Shown piece after piece: positions 1-8,739 of a DNA stretch of 64,000 nt. The translations under genes and the position numbers were made by a program. A model generated the notes under the pieces. It saw nothing but the letters and a program-made list of their open reading frames with translations. It made no database searches and was not told where the DNA came from. The first letter of the stretch is position 1. Each line of letters opens with the position of its first letter. Origin of the DNA: CADEFQ01 sp050185195 (GTDB taxonomy: Bacteria; Pseudomonadota; Gammaproteobacteria; Steroidobacterales; Steroidobacteraceae); the NCBI GenBank assembly GCA_050185195.1, contig JBFWZQ010000002.1, positions 186,001 to 250,000 on the forward strand, in the 5' to 3' direction.

Positions 1-345
1 CGACGCAGCCTGCTCGACGAGTTCCTGCGGCTGCTCGACTCGACCGATGCGGCGCGCGGCGCGCACTTCGCCGCCAATGCAACGGGCTACCTCGAAATCT
101 GCGACCTGTATGCCCGCACGGCCTCGCAGCACCACGACCAACTCGTGTCGCGGTTCATCGAGCATCCGGCCCGATCGCTCGATGCGCGCCACATGCAGGG
201 CCTGACCGCGAGCGGTCCGCCGCTGCCCGTGCTGTTGCGCGCGCTCGAGACGTTGCGCGACCTGCGCTGCGCCGCGCAGCGCCCCGATCTCGCCACCCGC
301 CACGCCGACCTGGCGCGGCTGCGGGCGGCCTTTACATCGGTTTAG
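1..345 (+). CDS. C-terminal part of an unrecognised protein
   Basis: The first frame is open from the left edge to a TAG at 343-345, giving the last 114 residues of a protein whose start lies outside the window. The sequence is Ala-, Leu- and Arg-rich and looks mostly helical, with no membrane span or motif that I recognise. Its end overlaps the convergent membrane-protein gene by 14 bases. The function cannot be assigned from this fragment. Confidence 0.6.
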   Translation, partial: RRSLLDEFLRLLDSTDAARGAHFAANATGYLEICDLYARTASQHHDQLVSRFIEHPARSLDARHMQGLTASGPPLPVLLRALETLRDLRCAAQRPDLATRHADLARLRAAFTSV

Positions 346-1000
346 CGGCGCCCAGGTAGCCGATGACGGCCAGCAGCGACCAGAGCGTCCAAAGAACATA
401 GGTGCCTCGCCACATCGCCGAGCGCACGATCGCTTCGTCTCCCGGTTCAGGCGTTCCCGCCCAGATGCGCGGCCAGGCGTCGTACGCCTTTCTGATGTAA
501 TAGCGAATGCCGATGCCGCAAGTGAGTACCCCGCCGAAGAGAAGCACTTTCCAGGCGAGCCAGGGGGCGGCAAGCGGCCGACCGGTCAGGAGCGAGACGA
601 CGCCCGTGCCTACCGCCGCCGCGATCAGCACGTAACGCAATCGCCAGTCCCATTTCGCCCATGTGCGCCCCTCGGGCGTCCTGTGCTTCCAGTGGGTCTG
701 CCACATGAACCAGAACCACAGTGCCGACAGGGTCCAGACCGCGACGAGGCCCGCGCCGCGAATCGCAACCAGCCCCAGCATCGAAGCCAGGGTAAGGCCC
801 AGCGGCACGCTGAAGATGAGCGCGTTGCGGGGATGCTGGTCGACATCCAGCAGGAAATCCCACAAGCGCTTGCGCTCGACGCCCGGCAATCCCGACGCGC
901 GCGCCGTGTAGTGGGTCAACTGGTTAACCACTAGATCGCTGCCGATCCAGTAGCCCATCACGAGGACGTGCAGCCATAGAGTGAGTGAATAAGCAGTCAC
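332..1000 (-). CDS. 222-residue integral membrane protein, paralogue A
   Basis: The GTG start at 1000 overlaps the TGA of the upstream MFS gene (GTGA) and has a GAGGG Shine-Dalgarno sequence 7 bases upstream. The frame remains open further upstream, but that stretch is the MFS gene read in another frame. The protein has five or six hydrophobic spans. It shares with the product of 3550-4218 an N-terminal His (LHVL), YW(I/L)G(S/A)D, an ER...D..PR motif, a proline-glycine turn (PLG/PVG), a W/V..TG.P.A block and a C-terminal KP. Both are 222 residues long, so they are paralogues. The family is not recognised; the conserved His, Arg and Asp could bind a ligand or haem, but that is inference. It is the last gene of the amidohydrolase operon. 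Confidence 0.85.
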   Translation of the reverse strand: MTAYSLTLWLHVLVMGYWIGSDLVVNQLTHYTARASGLPGVERKRLWDFLLDVDQHPRNALIFSVPLGLTLASMLGLVAIRGAGLVAVWTLSALWFWFMWQTHWKHRTPEGRTWAKWDWRLRYVLIAAAVGTGVVSLLTGRPLAAPWLAWKVLLFGGVLTCGIGIRYYIRKAYDAWPRIWAGTPEPGDEAIVRSAMWRGTYVLWTLWSLLAVIGYLGAAKPM

Positions 1001-2289
1001 GATATAACCCTCAGGAAAGGCCGGCGACCCATGCCCAACAGCAGGCAGGACAGCACGGCGCACGACAGGAAAGTAATCGACATCGCCGCTGCCACCCCGC
1101 CCCACGCGGGTGGCAGGCGATCGGAAAGAGTGCCTACGACCACCGGACCGAGGCCCGCGCCGATCAGCCCGACAGCGGACGTATACACCGCCGTGAGCTG
1201 CCCGCGCATTTCGTTGGGCGCGAGCCGATTGACGACGCCGAGCGCGCCCACGGATGGCCAGTTGGTGAATAGACCCGACAACGCGAAGCACAACAGGCTC
1301 CACTCCGCCGTCGGCATCAGGCACGCGATGCCTCCGCTCACGAGGCTGCCCGCAGAACCCACGCCGCAGATGATCCAGTCGCTGTCGGCGTGGCCGCGTC
1401 GAGCGAGCCACGCCGAGACCCACCCGCCGAGTATCGAGCCGAAGCCGCCGGCCAGCACTGCGATTGCGCCGTACACAAGGGCAAGGTCCGAGGCGCTCCA
1501 GCCGTACTTGCGCGAGAACATCACCGGCATGAATGCGAGCTGCCCGTATGGGGCGAGAAAGCAGATCGCGACCCCCACGCTCAGCGTACCGACCACGAGC
1601 CACTCGCGCCGGATGAAGGCGAAGGTCGCATGCACGCTCGCCGAGCCCTCCCCGCCCCGCTCCTGGCGCGCCGGTTCGCGGATGAACGCCATCGCGAGCG
1701 GCGCGCCGAGGCCGAGCACCGCAAGCGCGAGAAATGCCGCGGACCAATCCTTGATGCCGATAGTCGCCGCGACCCACGCCCCGACACCGATCGCGACCGC
1801 TCCGAGCCAGTACGCCAGCGCCGTGCCGAATCCGGTGCCGGCAACGTACAAGCCATACGCCCGCGACCGATCTTTCGCATCGAAGCAGTCGGCAATCATC
1901 GAAGCCGCTGCGGGTTGCAGGGCCGATTGCGTGAGCCCGGCGCCGACGCGCGCGGCGGCGAGTGCCATGAAGGAGGTCAGCAATCCAAACGCCGCGGTGG
2001 TGGCGCTCCAGCCGGCGGCGGCGGCCGCGATCAGCGAACGGCGGCTGTATCGATCCGCGAGCCAGCCGAAGATCGGACCACCGAGCGTATACGGTACTGC
2101 AAACAACGCACCCGCCAGCCAGCCAATGGCCGTATCGCTGAAGGACAGATCCTTCTGCATCGGCTCGACGAGGAGCCCGAGACCGATTCGATGGACGAAC
2201 GCGATCGAATAGACGAGCGTCAGCACACCGACGACGGTCCACGCAACGCGTGGCAGCGGCCGGTCCGCGCGTTGTTCAGGCAGGCTCAC
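997..2289 (-). CDS. MFS transporter, Spinster-like
   Basis: This 430-residue major facilitator protein has about 12 membrane spans. The loop between spans 2 and 3 carries GWLADRYSRR, close to the MFS motif A (GxLaDrxGrr), and an RVGAG motif follows in span 4. The N-terminus (RVAWTVVGVLTLVYSIAFVH) and overall layout match the Spinster-type permeases often found beside catabolic genes in proteobacteria. The GTG start at 2289 overlaps the preceding MFS gene by 14 bases, and its TGA overlaps the following start by four. It probably imports or exports the substrate or product of the neighbouring amidohydrolase; direction and substrate are unknown. Confidence 0.88.
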   Translation of the reverse strand: MSLPEQRADRPLPRVAWTVVGVLTLVYSIAFVHRIGLGLLVEPMQKDLSFSDTAIGWLAGALFAVPYTLGGPIFGWLADRYSRRSLIAAAAAGWSATTAAFGLLTSFMALAAARVGAGLTQSALQPAAASMIADCFDAKDRSRAYGLYVAGTGFGTALAYWLGAVAIGVGAWVAATIGIKDWSAAFLALAVLGLGAPLAMAFIREPARQERGGEGSASVHATFAFIRREWLVVGTLSVGVAICFLAPYGQLAFMPVMFSRKYGWSASDLALVYGAIAVLAGGFGSILGGWVSAWLARRGHADSDWIICGVGSAGSLVSGGIACLMPTAEWSLLCFALSGLFTNWPSVGALGVVNRLAPNEMRGQLTAVYTSAVGLIGAGLGPVVVGTLSDRLPPAWGGVAAAMSITFLSCAVLSCLLLGMGRRPFLRVIS

Positions 2290-3553
2290 GCACCCTGCCG
2301 AGCAGCACGAGACCCAGGGCCATGAAAGTCAGTGCCACGCTGAACACTCCGGTCGTCTGGTTGGCAAACGCGGTGGTCGCCACGGCGACCAGCAGCGGTG
2401 CCGCGAAACTCGATGCCCGACCCACCATGACGTAGAGGCCGAAGAACTCTCCCAGGCGATCGGCCGGCGACAGGCGCACCATCATCGAGCGGCTGCTCGC
2501 AAGGAGCGTGCCCAGGCCCGCGCTCGCGACCACCGCCAGCCACAGGAAAGTCAGGTCGCCGGCCGAGGAAAACAGCTCCGCGTCAGCCGCGCGATGCACC
2601 GAATCGGGCAACTCGATGAGCATCGCAACCGACAAGGCAAGCATGGTCGCGAGCGCGCCCATCAGCGGACGCTTCGAGCCGTACTGACGATCGAGCATGC
2701 CGCCGAAGATCCCGCCTGCCGCGCCGGCGACCAGGCCGAGCAGGCCGAAGGCGGAGAGCTCGCTCGCGCGCCATGCGAGCCGCGAAGACGCGAGGATGGC
2801 GATGAACGAGAACAGGCCCATCATGCCGTCCCAGTAGACCATGCGGGCGAGCAGAAAGCGCCCGACCTGCGGCACGTGCAGCAGGTCCCGCAGCGATTTG
2901 CGCAGCCGCGTGAAACTGTCACGACAACTCCCGGCCCAGCTGCGCGACACGCCCGGATAGTCCGGACACCAGAGCAGCAGCGGCACGAAGAACAGGACAA
3001 GCCAGGCGCCGCACAGCGCCGAAACGGCGCGGGGACTCGCGTCGCCAAGGACGAGTGTTGCACTGATGTACAGAAAGCTGGCCATGAAACCGAGCCCGAC
3101 GGCGAGGCCACTGAGTTCGCCGACCCGCTCGCGAGGTGCCGCTTGCAGCACCATGCTGTCCGAGAACACGCGTGAAAGTTCGATCGCGAGTTGGGCCAGC
3201 GCGCACGAGGCAAGCACCCATGCGATATGCCCCGGCACCGCGGTCGCCCACCACAGGCTCGCCAGGGCGGCCGCGGCGGTGAGGACGCTGCCCGCGATCC
3301 AGGGTTTGCGCCGACCCGTACTGTCGGCGGCGGCACCCGCGAGAGGACCCAGCAGTACGAGCAGCGCGCTGGCTGCCGCAAGGCCATAGCCCCACAGTGC
3401 CGTACCGCGCACAGGATCTGCGGCGACGACCGCGACGAAATACGGTGGGAACACCAGGCTCAGCACGATGGTAAAAAATGGTTCGCGCGACCAGTCAGCC
3501 ATCGCCCATGACCATTGGGCGCGCGACCAACGCGTGGCGCCACGCCGTGTCAC
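2276..3553 (-). CDS. MFS transporter, UMF1/Atg22-like
   Basis: This 425-residue, 12-span permease begins with WSRAQWSWAMADWSREPFF, resembling the opening of UMF1-type MFS proteins, and has a GPLAGAAADSTGRRKPW loop after span 2. I chose the GTG at 3553 because it overlaps the TGA of the upstream gene (GTGA), as at many junctions here. The frame remains open to 3601, which would add 16 residues. It belongs to a different MFS branch from the permease that follows, so the operon carries two unrelated transporters. The substrate is unknown. Confidence 0.82.
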   Translation of the reverse strand: MTRRGATRWSRAQWSWAMADWSREPFFTIVLSLVFPPYFVAVVAADPVRGTALWGYGLAAASALLVLLGPLAGAAADSTGRRKPWIAGSVLTAAAALASLWWATAVPGHIAWVLASCALAQLAIELSRVFSDSMVLQAAPRERVGELSGLAVGLGFMASFLYISATLVLGDASPRAVSALCGAWLVLFFVPLLLWCPDYPGVSRSWAGSCRDSFTRLRKSLRDLLHVPQVGRFLLARMVYWDGMMGLFSFIAILASSRLAWRASELSAFGLLGLVAGAAGGIFGGMLDRQYGSKRPLMGALATMLALSVAMLIELPDSVHRAADAELFSSAGDLTFLWLAVVASAGLGTLLASSRSMMVRLSPADRLGEFFGLYVMVGRASSFAAPLLVAVATTAFANQTTGVFSVALTFMALGLVLLGRVREPA

Positions 3554-4218
3554 GCGGGCTTCAGGATCCCGAGTACCGCCATGACGCCCGAGAGCGACCA
3601 CATGAAGTACGCCACGTAGCGCGCACGCCTGAGCGAACCCTGGAAGATGTCGTCGATCGCCTCGCCCGGTCCTTCAGTCGCGAGTCGGCGAAAGCCCACG
3701 GCCCAGTTCTTCATGATCGCGCGCAGGAGGAGGCCCACGACGATCATGATGCCAAATACGGTGATCTTGAGCGCGATGAAAAGCGGTGCGACGGGGTACC
3801 CGGTCACGACCGACCACAGGCCGGCACCGACCAGCACCGGCGCCATCACGAGCCGGATATTCTGGTCGAGGCTGCGGATGCGATCGCCGGCCGGTGTGCC
3901 GGCCCGCAGGTAGCCCATCACATTCAGGATCATCCACGCGATCGCGAACACCCAGACCGCCGGCACGAATGCGGCGGGAAATGGCCAGGCGCCGTAGTAC
4001 GCGGCGATCTGCACACCGACAGGCAGCAACATCGTGAACGAGACGCGCGGCAGCAGGTCGATGCGAAAGGCGGCCTGCAGGAAGCGGCGGCGCTCTTCGA
4101 GGGAGAGGCGCGAATCGGCAACGTAGCGCGACGTGACGTACACGCCCCAATCCGCGCCGAGCCAATACGCGAACAGGAGCACGTGCGCGACGACGAGCAG
4201 CAGGTAGGCGCTGTTCAT
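3550..4218 (-). CDS. 222-residue integral membrane protein, paralogue B
   Basis: The ATG at 4218 follows a GAAGG Shine-Dalgarno sequence, 13 bases after the stop of the upstream gene. A longer reading to 4278 would overlap that gene and lacks support. The 222-residue product aligns along its length with the product of 332-1000: an N-terminal AHVL, AYWLGAD, an ERRRF...D..PR block, LPVG, VVTGYPVA, and a final LKPA. About six spans are expected. Having two diverged copies in one operon, on either side of two MFS genes, suggests each pairs with a permease or that both form a heteromer. The family is not recognised. Confidence 0.87.
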   Translation of the reverse strand: MNSAYLLLVVAHVLLFAYWLGADWGVYVTSRYVADSRLSLEERRRFLQAAFRIDLLPRVSFTMLLPVGVQIAAYYGAWPFPAAFVPAVWVFAIAWMILNVMGYLRAGTPAGDRIRSLDQNIRLVMAPVLVGAGLWSVVTGYPVAPLFIALKITVFGIMIVVGLLLRAIMKNWAVGFRRLATEGPGEAIDDIFQGSLRRARYVAYFMWSLSGVMAVLGILKPA

Positions 4219-4231
4219 GTGAATTGCGCCT

Positions 4232-4921
4232 TCAGCGCACGAGTTCCGTGAGCTGATAGGTCGTCGACATATAACCATCGACGCGGATCTTCACGAAAAT
4301 GAAGTCGCCCGGAATGCACCACAGTTGCTCGAGCGGATGCTCCTGCGGCAGGCTGCCAGCGAGATGGAACTGGTAGTGGTGCGTCTCGAAGGTCCCCGCC
4401 GGTACCGTGATCGTTTTTTCGCCAAGGAACTCGATTCCGAAGCGGACCGGGTGCAGCATGGGTCCCGAGCAGCCATCGTGCTCGAGGGAACTCAGTGCCG
4501 AATCGATGTACTGCACCTTCTCGCCGCTCGCATGGTCATAGCGCGCCAGATGCCAGATGTCGCAGGCCAGGGGATGCGGCCCGAAGGTCGGGAACCCTCC
4601 GCGCTGGTCGACACGCTGCGCCACGTGGCCGAGCACGCGGCTATCGCACTCGAGGCGGCCGCCGTTGTCGTCGAACTGGAAGCGCCCCGAACCGAGGAGT
4701 GAGCCGTCCTTGACGAGGCGCACGTAGGCATCGATGGGCCGGAAATTGCGATCGACGCTGTAGACGATGTCCTTCGACACGTTTCGGTCGTAGATCTCGC
4801 AGGTCGCGTGCAGGGTACGACTGCCATCGGGCGCAACGGAAACCGAGAACCGCTCCATGCCGCGTGCACCTTTCGTATCCCCGATCGCCTCGATGATTCC
4901 GGCGTAGTGCCTGCGGCTCAT
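4232..4921 (-). CDS. Unrecognised 229-residue soluble protein
   Basis: The ATG at 4921 overlaps the TGA of the amidohydrolase gene (ATGA), so the two are probably translated together. There is no signal peptide and no membrane span. The sequence alternates polar and hydrophobic residues like a beta-barrel or sandwich, with GSGRFQFDDNGGRLECDSR in the middle and an EQLWCIPGDFIFVKIRVDGY block near the end. This recalls DUF3108-type barrel proteins, though I cannot confirm it. Position suggests a role in handling the amidohydrolase substrate or product. Confidence 0.8.
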   Translation of the reverse strand: MSRRHYAGIIEAIGDTKGARGMERFSVSVAPDGSRTLHATCEIYDRNVSKDIVYSVDRNFRPIDAYVRLVKDGSLLGSGRFQFDDNGGRLECDSRVLGHVAQRVDQRGGFPTFGPHPLACDIWHLARYDHASGEKVQYIDSALSSLEHDGCSGPMLHPVRFGIEFLGEKTITVPAGTFETHHYQFHLAGSLPQEHPLEQLWCIPGDFIFVKIRVDGYMSTTYQLTELVR

Positions 4922-6330
4922 TTCCGACTCCAGTGCCAGCGGGTGCGGGACTCAAGGTACGCTTTCAGGCCGGATCGCTCCAGTACGCGCGCGAGGGCCT
5001 CTTCGGCCGCCGCGACTACGGCATCCCGGTCGAGGAACCGATGCACGCCATCGACCACGACCGGTTCACCGCCTATGAAGACATCCCTGACAGCCTGGGG
5101 ATCGTTCGAGTACACGAGATTCGATATGAGGGTCTGCCGGGGCGCCAGCGCGATGCGATTCACATCGATGGATATGAAATCGGCCTGCTTGCCCGCCTCG
5201 AGGGAGCCGATCCGGTCCTCCATGTGCAAGGCCGCCGCGCCGCCCCGCGTGGCCAGTTCGAGCGCCAGCTCGGCCGAACCGAAGCTGGCATCCGCGGTGC
5301 GCTCCTTCTGGACCAGCAGCGCCATCTTCATCGTTTCCCACAGGTTCTGGCTGTTGTTGGTCGACGCCCCGTCGACGCCGAGTCCGACCCGCACCCCTGC
5401 CGCGAGCAGGTCCGACAGGCGCGCGAAACCCGACGCGTAGTAGGCATTGGCAACGGGATTGTGGGAGATGCCGGTGGCCGCGGCCGCGACGTCACGAATT
5501 TCGGCGTCATCGAGCCAGATGGCGTGCGCGAGCAGGGTACGCCCCGACAGCGCACCGCGCCGCTTCAGTTCGGTGACACTGCCATGTCCAAATGCCCGGT
5601 GGCTCGACAGGTGCTCGTCCTTCGAGCTTGCGATGTGCATCAGGAACGGTGAGTCGCTACGCACGGCGAGATCGTGCAGCCCGGCAACCATCTCCGGCGT
5701 GCAACGCAGGACGCCGAGCGCCTCCGGCGCCACGGTCACACGCTCGGATCGATACTCGCGTTGCAGGCGCTCGACTTCCGCAATGGCCTGCGCGACCGGC
5801 TCGCGATATGCGGACGGCACCGCCTGCGATCGATCGGACTCATCCGCGTTGTCCACGGTCATCCGCGAGACGAGCGCGCGCACGCGCGCCTTGCGCACGG
5901 CCGTCAGCACCGCATCCGGAAGCTCGCGCCGGGGCGTGCCGAACTCCGCGCTGACCGTGGTCGTGACCCCGGTGGTCATCTGTTCCATCAGCGCGAGCTC
6001 GGCCCCAGCCCTGCCGGTCTGCGTGTCCTGTGCTTCCAGCACCGGCCACATGCCCTTCGAGAACCACACGCTGAGCGGCATTTCGTCGTAGATGCCACGC
6101 AGGATGCCGTTCGAGAGGTGGCCGTGGGCATTGACCAGTCCCGGCATGATCAGCCTGCCGCGCGCGCGCGCGACTTCGACGGCAGCGGGCACTTCGCCCA
6201 GTTCGGCCACGTCGCCGACACGGAAGATCTGCTCACCCTTCACCCAAAGGTAGCCGGATTCGTAACAATCGCGCGCATCGTTCATCGTGAGCACGGTGGC
6301 ATCGCGGATGATGAACTCGGTTCTATCCAC
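4918..6330 (-). CDS. Metal-dependent amidohydrolase (ATZ/TRZ, COG0402 type)
   Basis: The 470-residue enzyme has the amidohydrolase layout: an N-terminal strand pair, the metal-binding HxH at residues 69-71 (NAHGHLSNG), further ligand candidates His232 and His269 (LLAHAIW), and Asp320 (GVDGAST). It should hydrolyse a C-N or C-Cl bond on a small, probably heterocyclic, substrate. The residue three after His232 is Ser, where deaminases such as guanine deaminase and AtzA have Glu, so the substrate or chemistry may differ. I chose the GTG at 6330, 17 bases after the receptor stop, with GGAG upstream. The frame stays open further upstream inside the receptor gene, but the domain begins here. Confidence 0.88.
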   Translation of the reverse strand: MDRTEFIIRDATVLTMNDARDCYESGYLWVKGEQIFRVGDVAELGEVPAAVEVARARGRLIMPGLVNAHGHLSNGILRGIYDEMPLSVWFSKGMWPVLEAQDTQTGRAGAELALMEQMTTGVTTTVSAEFGTPRRELPDAVLTAVRKARVRALVSRMTVDNADESDRSQAVPSAYREPVAQAIAEVERLQREYRSERVTVAPEALGVLRCTPEMVAGLHDLAVRSDSPFLMHIASSKDEHLSSHRAFGHGSVTELKRRGALSGRTLLAHAIWLDDAEIRDVAAAATGISHNPVANAYYASGFARLSDLLAAGVRVGLGVDGASTNNSQNLWETMKMALLVQKERTADASFGSAELALELATRGGAAALHMEDRIGSLEAGKQADFISIDVNRIALAPRQTLISNLVYSNDPQAVRDVFIGGEPVVVDGVHRFLDRDAVVAAAEEALARVLERSGLKAYLESRTRWHWSRK

Positions 6331-6347
6331 CAAATCGCACTCCAATC

Positions 6348-8648
6348 CTAGTTGAACGTGTAGCGCGCAGTGATCGACCAATTGCGCGGCGGGTTGAAGT
6401 AGATCGCATCGAAGCCGAGCCCCGGTATGAAGAACTGTCCCGTCGAATACTCCTCGTTGCCGAGATTGCGCACGGCGGCGGCAATGCGCCAGCGCGCATC
6501 GTCGCTCTCGAAGGCCACCTGGGCATTGAAGAGATTGTAGCCGTCCTCCCTGCTGGGCACCTGGTTGCACGAGCTGTGGAAATAGCTGCTCTTGTGCGTC
6601 CAGTCGCCGCCGATTTCGAGCCCGCCATTGATTCCTGCGAGCGGCACGCGCCACGCCGCGCTGACGAACGAGGACACCTTCGGCGAGAACTTGAGCTGGA
6701 GATCCGCGGTGCCTGTGCCGACGGCGCCGCAATCGGCCACCTGGTCGAAATTGATTTTCGTGTACTTCGTGTCGAGGAAGCCGATGGCCGCGGTCAGCGT
6801 CAGCGGTGCAACGGGCTTGGCCGTAATCTCGATCTCGGCGCCGCGCGTTTCGGCATCGCCCACGGAGAAGCGCGTGAACGTATTGGTCGCGAGGTTCGTA
6901 CCGGTGCCCTGCAGATCGTTGATTTCGTTGATGAAAAGCGCGACGTTGGTGCGCAGCCGCCTGTCGAGCCACTCGGCCTTGCCGCCGACCTCATAGGACA
7001 ACGTGGTCTCGGGCGCAATCGGCTGCAGAGTGTAGAGCGCCGTGCTCGACTCGCGGCCGTCAAAGGCACCCGACTTGAAGCCCTCGCTGACGGAAGCGTA
7101 AATCATCGCGTCGTCGTTCAGCCTGAAATCGACCGCAGCGCGCGGTGTCACCTTGGACCACGACTGGTCGGATTTGCGCGCGAGCCGGTCGGTGATAGCG
7201 CCCGCCGGCGATCCCGCCGTACAAGCGCCACTGGAGAAGACCTGCGCGCGGTCCGCCGACACGCATACCTGCTGCGCGGTGCCGGACGCCTCGAACACGG
7301 CCGACTCGAAGTCCTTCGAATCATCCGTCCATCGAACACCGGCCGTCAGATTGAGCCGCGCGGTTGCCGCCCAAGTTACCGAGCCGAACAGCGCGACGCT
7401 TTCGGTGTCGAGCGAGGTGTCCGAGTATGGATTGCTGCCAAACGGTGCGAGGATGATGTTCTCGGTGCGCTGCCAATTCGATTCGGTGAAGTAATACGCA
7501 CCGGCGATGTAATTGAGCCGCTCGCTGAACGCCGTGCCCTGCAGTTGCAGCTCCTGGCTGAACTGGTCCTGGCTCTGGTCCTGGTACAGGTGCAGGCACG
7601 GCAACGCGAGGCCGAAGCACGTGTCCTGTCCGTCAGCGTCGAGGAGCAACGTATTGTCGAGACCGCGCCAGGCCGTAATCGAACGCACGGTCACGCTACC
7701 GATCTCCCAGCCGATGTTGACGCTGCCGCCTTGCTGGTCGAGGTCGTTCTGAGGATCGAGCAGGTCGGAGCGCAGGGTGTGGACGTCGGTGTCGCCGTCG
7801 TACTGCTGGTCCGCGTCCCACGGGCCGAGCCCACCGGGCGGCTGCAGCAGCACGCCGGTCGCATAACCCGGCGTCGAACGTTCGCGGCTCTGGTCGTACG
7901 ACAGCAGGATGTCCAGCGTCTCGGACGGCTGATAGCGCAACGCGGCGCGCCACGAGAAGATGTCCTGGTCGTTGACGCGCGAGCCGTCCACGAGGTTCCT
8001 GTCGTACCCGTCGCGCTGGCGAGACAGCACGGCGAGCTGGCCCGACGCCTTCTCCGACAGCCCGCCCGACAGGCTGGCGCGCGCATCGAAGCGCCCGAAG
8101 TCGCCACCCGTCAGCTCCGCCATGAAGCGGCGCTCCTGCGAAGGCTTGACGCTGACGAGCTTGATGGCGCCCGCGGACGTGTTGCGCCCGTACAGGGTAC
8201 CCTGCGGGCCGCGCAGCACCTCAATGCGCTCGACGTCATACAGGTCGAACAACGCACCCGTCTGGCGCGGGATGTAAACGTCGTCGATATAGATGCCAAC
8301 CGGCGGATCGGAAGTGAAGAAACTTTCGTCCTCGCCGACGCCACGCAACGTCGCGCGAGAACCGCTCGACAGGCCGGTATTGGTCTCCATCCAGAGGTTC
8401 GGCACGACGTTCGAGACGTCGCGCAGCGTGAGTACCTGGTGGGCGTCGAGCGCCGCCGGATCGAACGCACTCACGGCCACCGGCACACTCTGCAGGCTCT
8501 CGCTCCGGCGCTGGGCGGTGACGGTGACTTCCGCCAAGGTTCCCGCATCCGCATTATCGGGCGATTGTGCGACGGCCGCACAGGAAGCGCCGAGACCGAG
8601 AGCCAGGGCGAAGGCGATTTTCTGTGGTGTTATTCCGGTTGAGCGCAT
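6348..8648 (-). CDS. TonB-dependent outer-membrane receptor
   Basis: This 766-residue precursor has an N-terminal signal peptide ending near AVAQS, then a TonB-box-like segment (LAEVTVTAQRR), a plug domain (VPVAVSAFD, RGVGEDE, IYIDDVYIPR, VLRGPQGTLYGRN) and a long beta-barrel ending in an aromatic-rich strand (ITARYTFN). The plug and barrel follow the pattern of receptors for small organic compounds rather than classical siderophore receptors. The ATG at 8648 has a strong AAAGGAGGT Shine-Dalgarno sequence. It is the first gene of the operon that runs on to the amidohydrolase and the transporters, so it probably brings the operon's substrate across the outer membrane. Confidence 0.93.
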   Translation of the reverse strand: MRSTGITPQKIAFALALGLGASCAAVAQSPDNADAGTLAEVTVTAQRRSESLQSVPVAVSAFDPAALDAHQVLTLRDVSNVVPNLWMETNTGLSSGSRATLRGVGEDESFFTSDPPVGIYIDDVYIPRQTGALFDLYDVERIEVLRGPQGTLYGRNTSAGAIKLVSVKPSQERRFMAELTGGDFGRFDARASLSGGLSEKASGQLAVLSRQRDGYDRNLVDGSRVNDQDIFSWRAALRYQPSETLDILLSYDQSRERSTPGYATGVLLQPPGGLGPWDADQQYDGDTDVHTLRSDLLDPQNDLDQQGGSVNIGWEIGSVTVRSITAWRGLDNTLLLDADGQDTCFGLALPCLHLYQDQSQDQFSQELQLQGTAFSERLNYIAGAYYFTESNWQRTENIILAPFGSNPYSDTSLDTESVALFGSVTWAATARLNLTAGVRWTDDSKDFESAVFEASGTAQQVCVSADRAQVFSSGACTAGSPAGAITDRLARKSDQSWSKVTPRAAVDFRLNDDAMIYASVSEGFKSGAFDGRESSTALYTLQPIAPETTLSYEVGGKAEWLDRRLRTNVALFINEINDLQGTGTNLATNTFTRFSVGDAETRGAEIEITAKPVAPLTLTAAIGFLDTKYTKINFDQVADCGAVGTGTADLQLKFSPKVSSFVSAAWRVPLAGINGGLEIGGDWTHKSSYFHSSCNQVPSREDGYNLFNAQVAFESDDARWRIAAAVRNLGNEEYSTGQFFIPGLGFDAIYFNPPRNWSITARYTFN

Positions 8649-8663
8649 ACGACCTCCTTTGAT

Positions 8664-8680
8664 CGACCGAGTATCGGTCG
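8664..8680. promoter_or_regulatory. Perfect inverted repeat before the receptor gene
   Basis: CGACCGA-GTA-TCGGTCG has seven-base arms around a three-base centre. It sits 16-32 bases upstream of the receptor ATG, just before its Shine-Dalgarno sequence. Symmetry and position suit a regulator-binding site; a role as a leader hairpin is possible. Confidence 0.55.
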
Positions 8681-8699
8681 CCGGAAATCGCGCGAGCCA

Positions 8700-8734
8700 T
8701 CAACTTCCAGTCTTTATCGGCAACCGGGAGTTGA
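8700..8734. promoter_or_regulatory. Imperfect inverted repeat downstream of lysR
   Basis: Nine-base arms TCAACTTCC and GGGAGTTGA (one mismatch) flank a 17-base centre. It lies between the LysR stop and the receptor start. No T-run follows it in the leftward direction, so an operator for the receptor promoter is more likely than a terminator. LysR sites are often imperfect dyads of about this span. Confidence 0.35.
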
Positions 8735-8739
8735 TTGCG

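Noticed and set aside
332..2242. A single 636-residue gene in this frame
   Set aside because: Only the last 222 residues look like a protein; the rest is Arg-rich sequence antiparallel in sense to a clear MFS gene in another frame.
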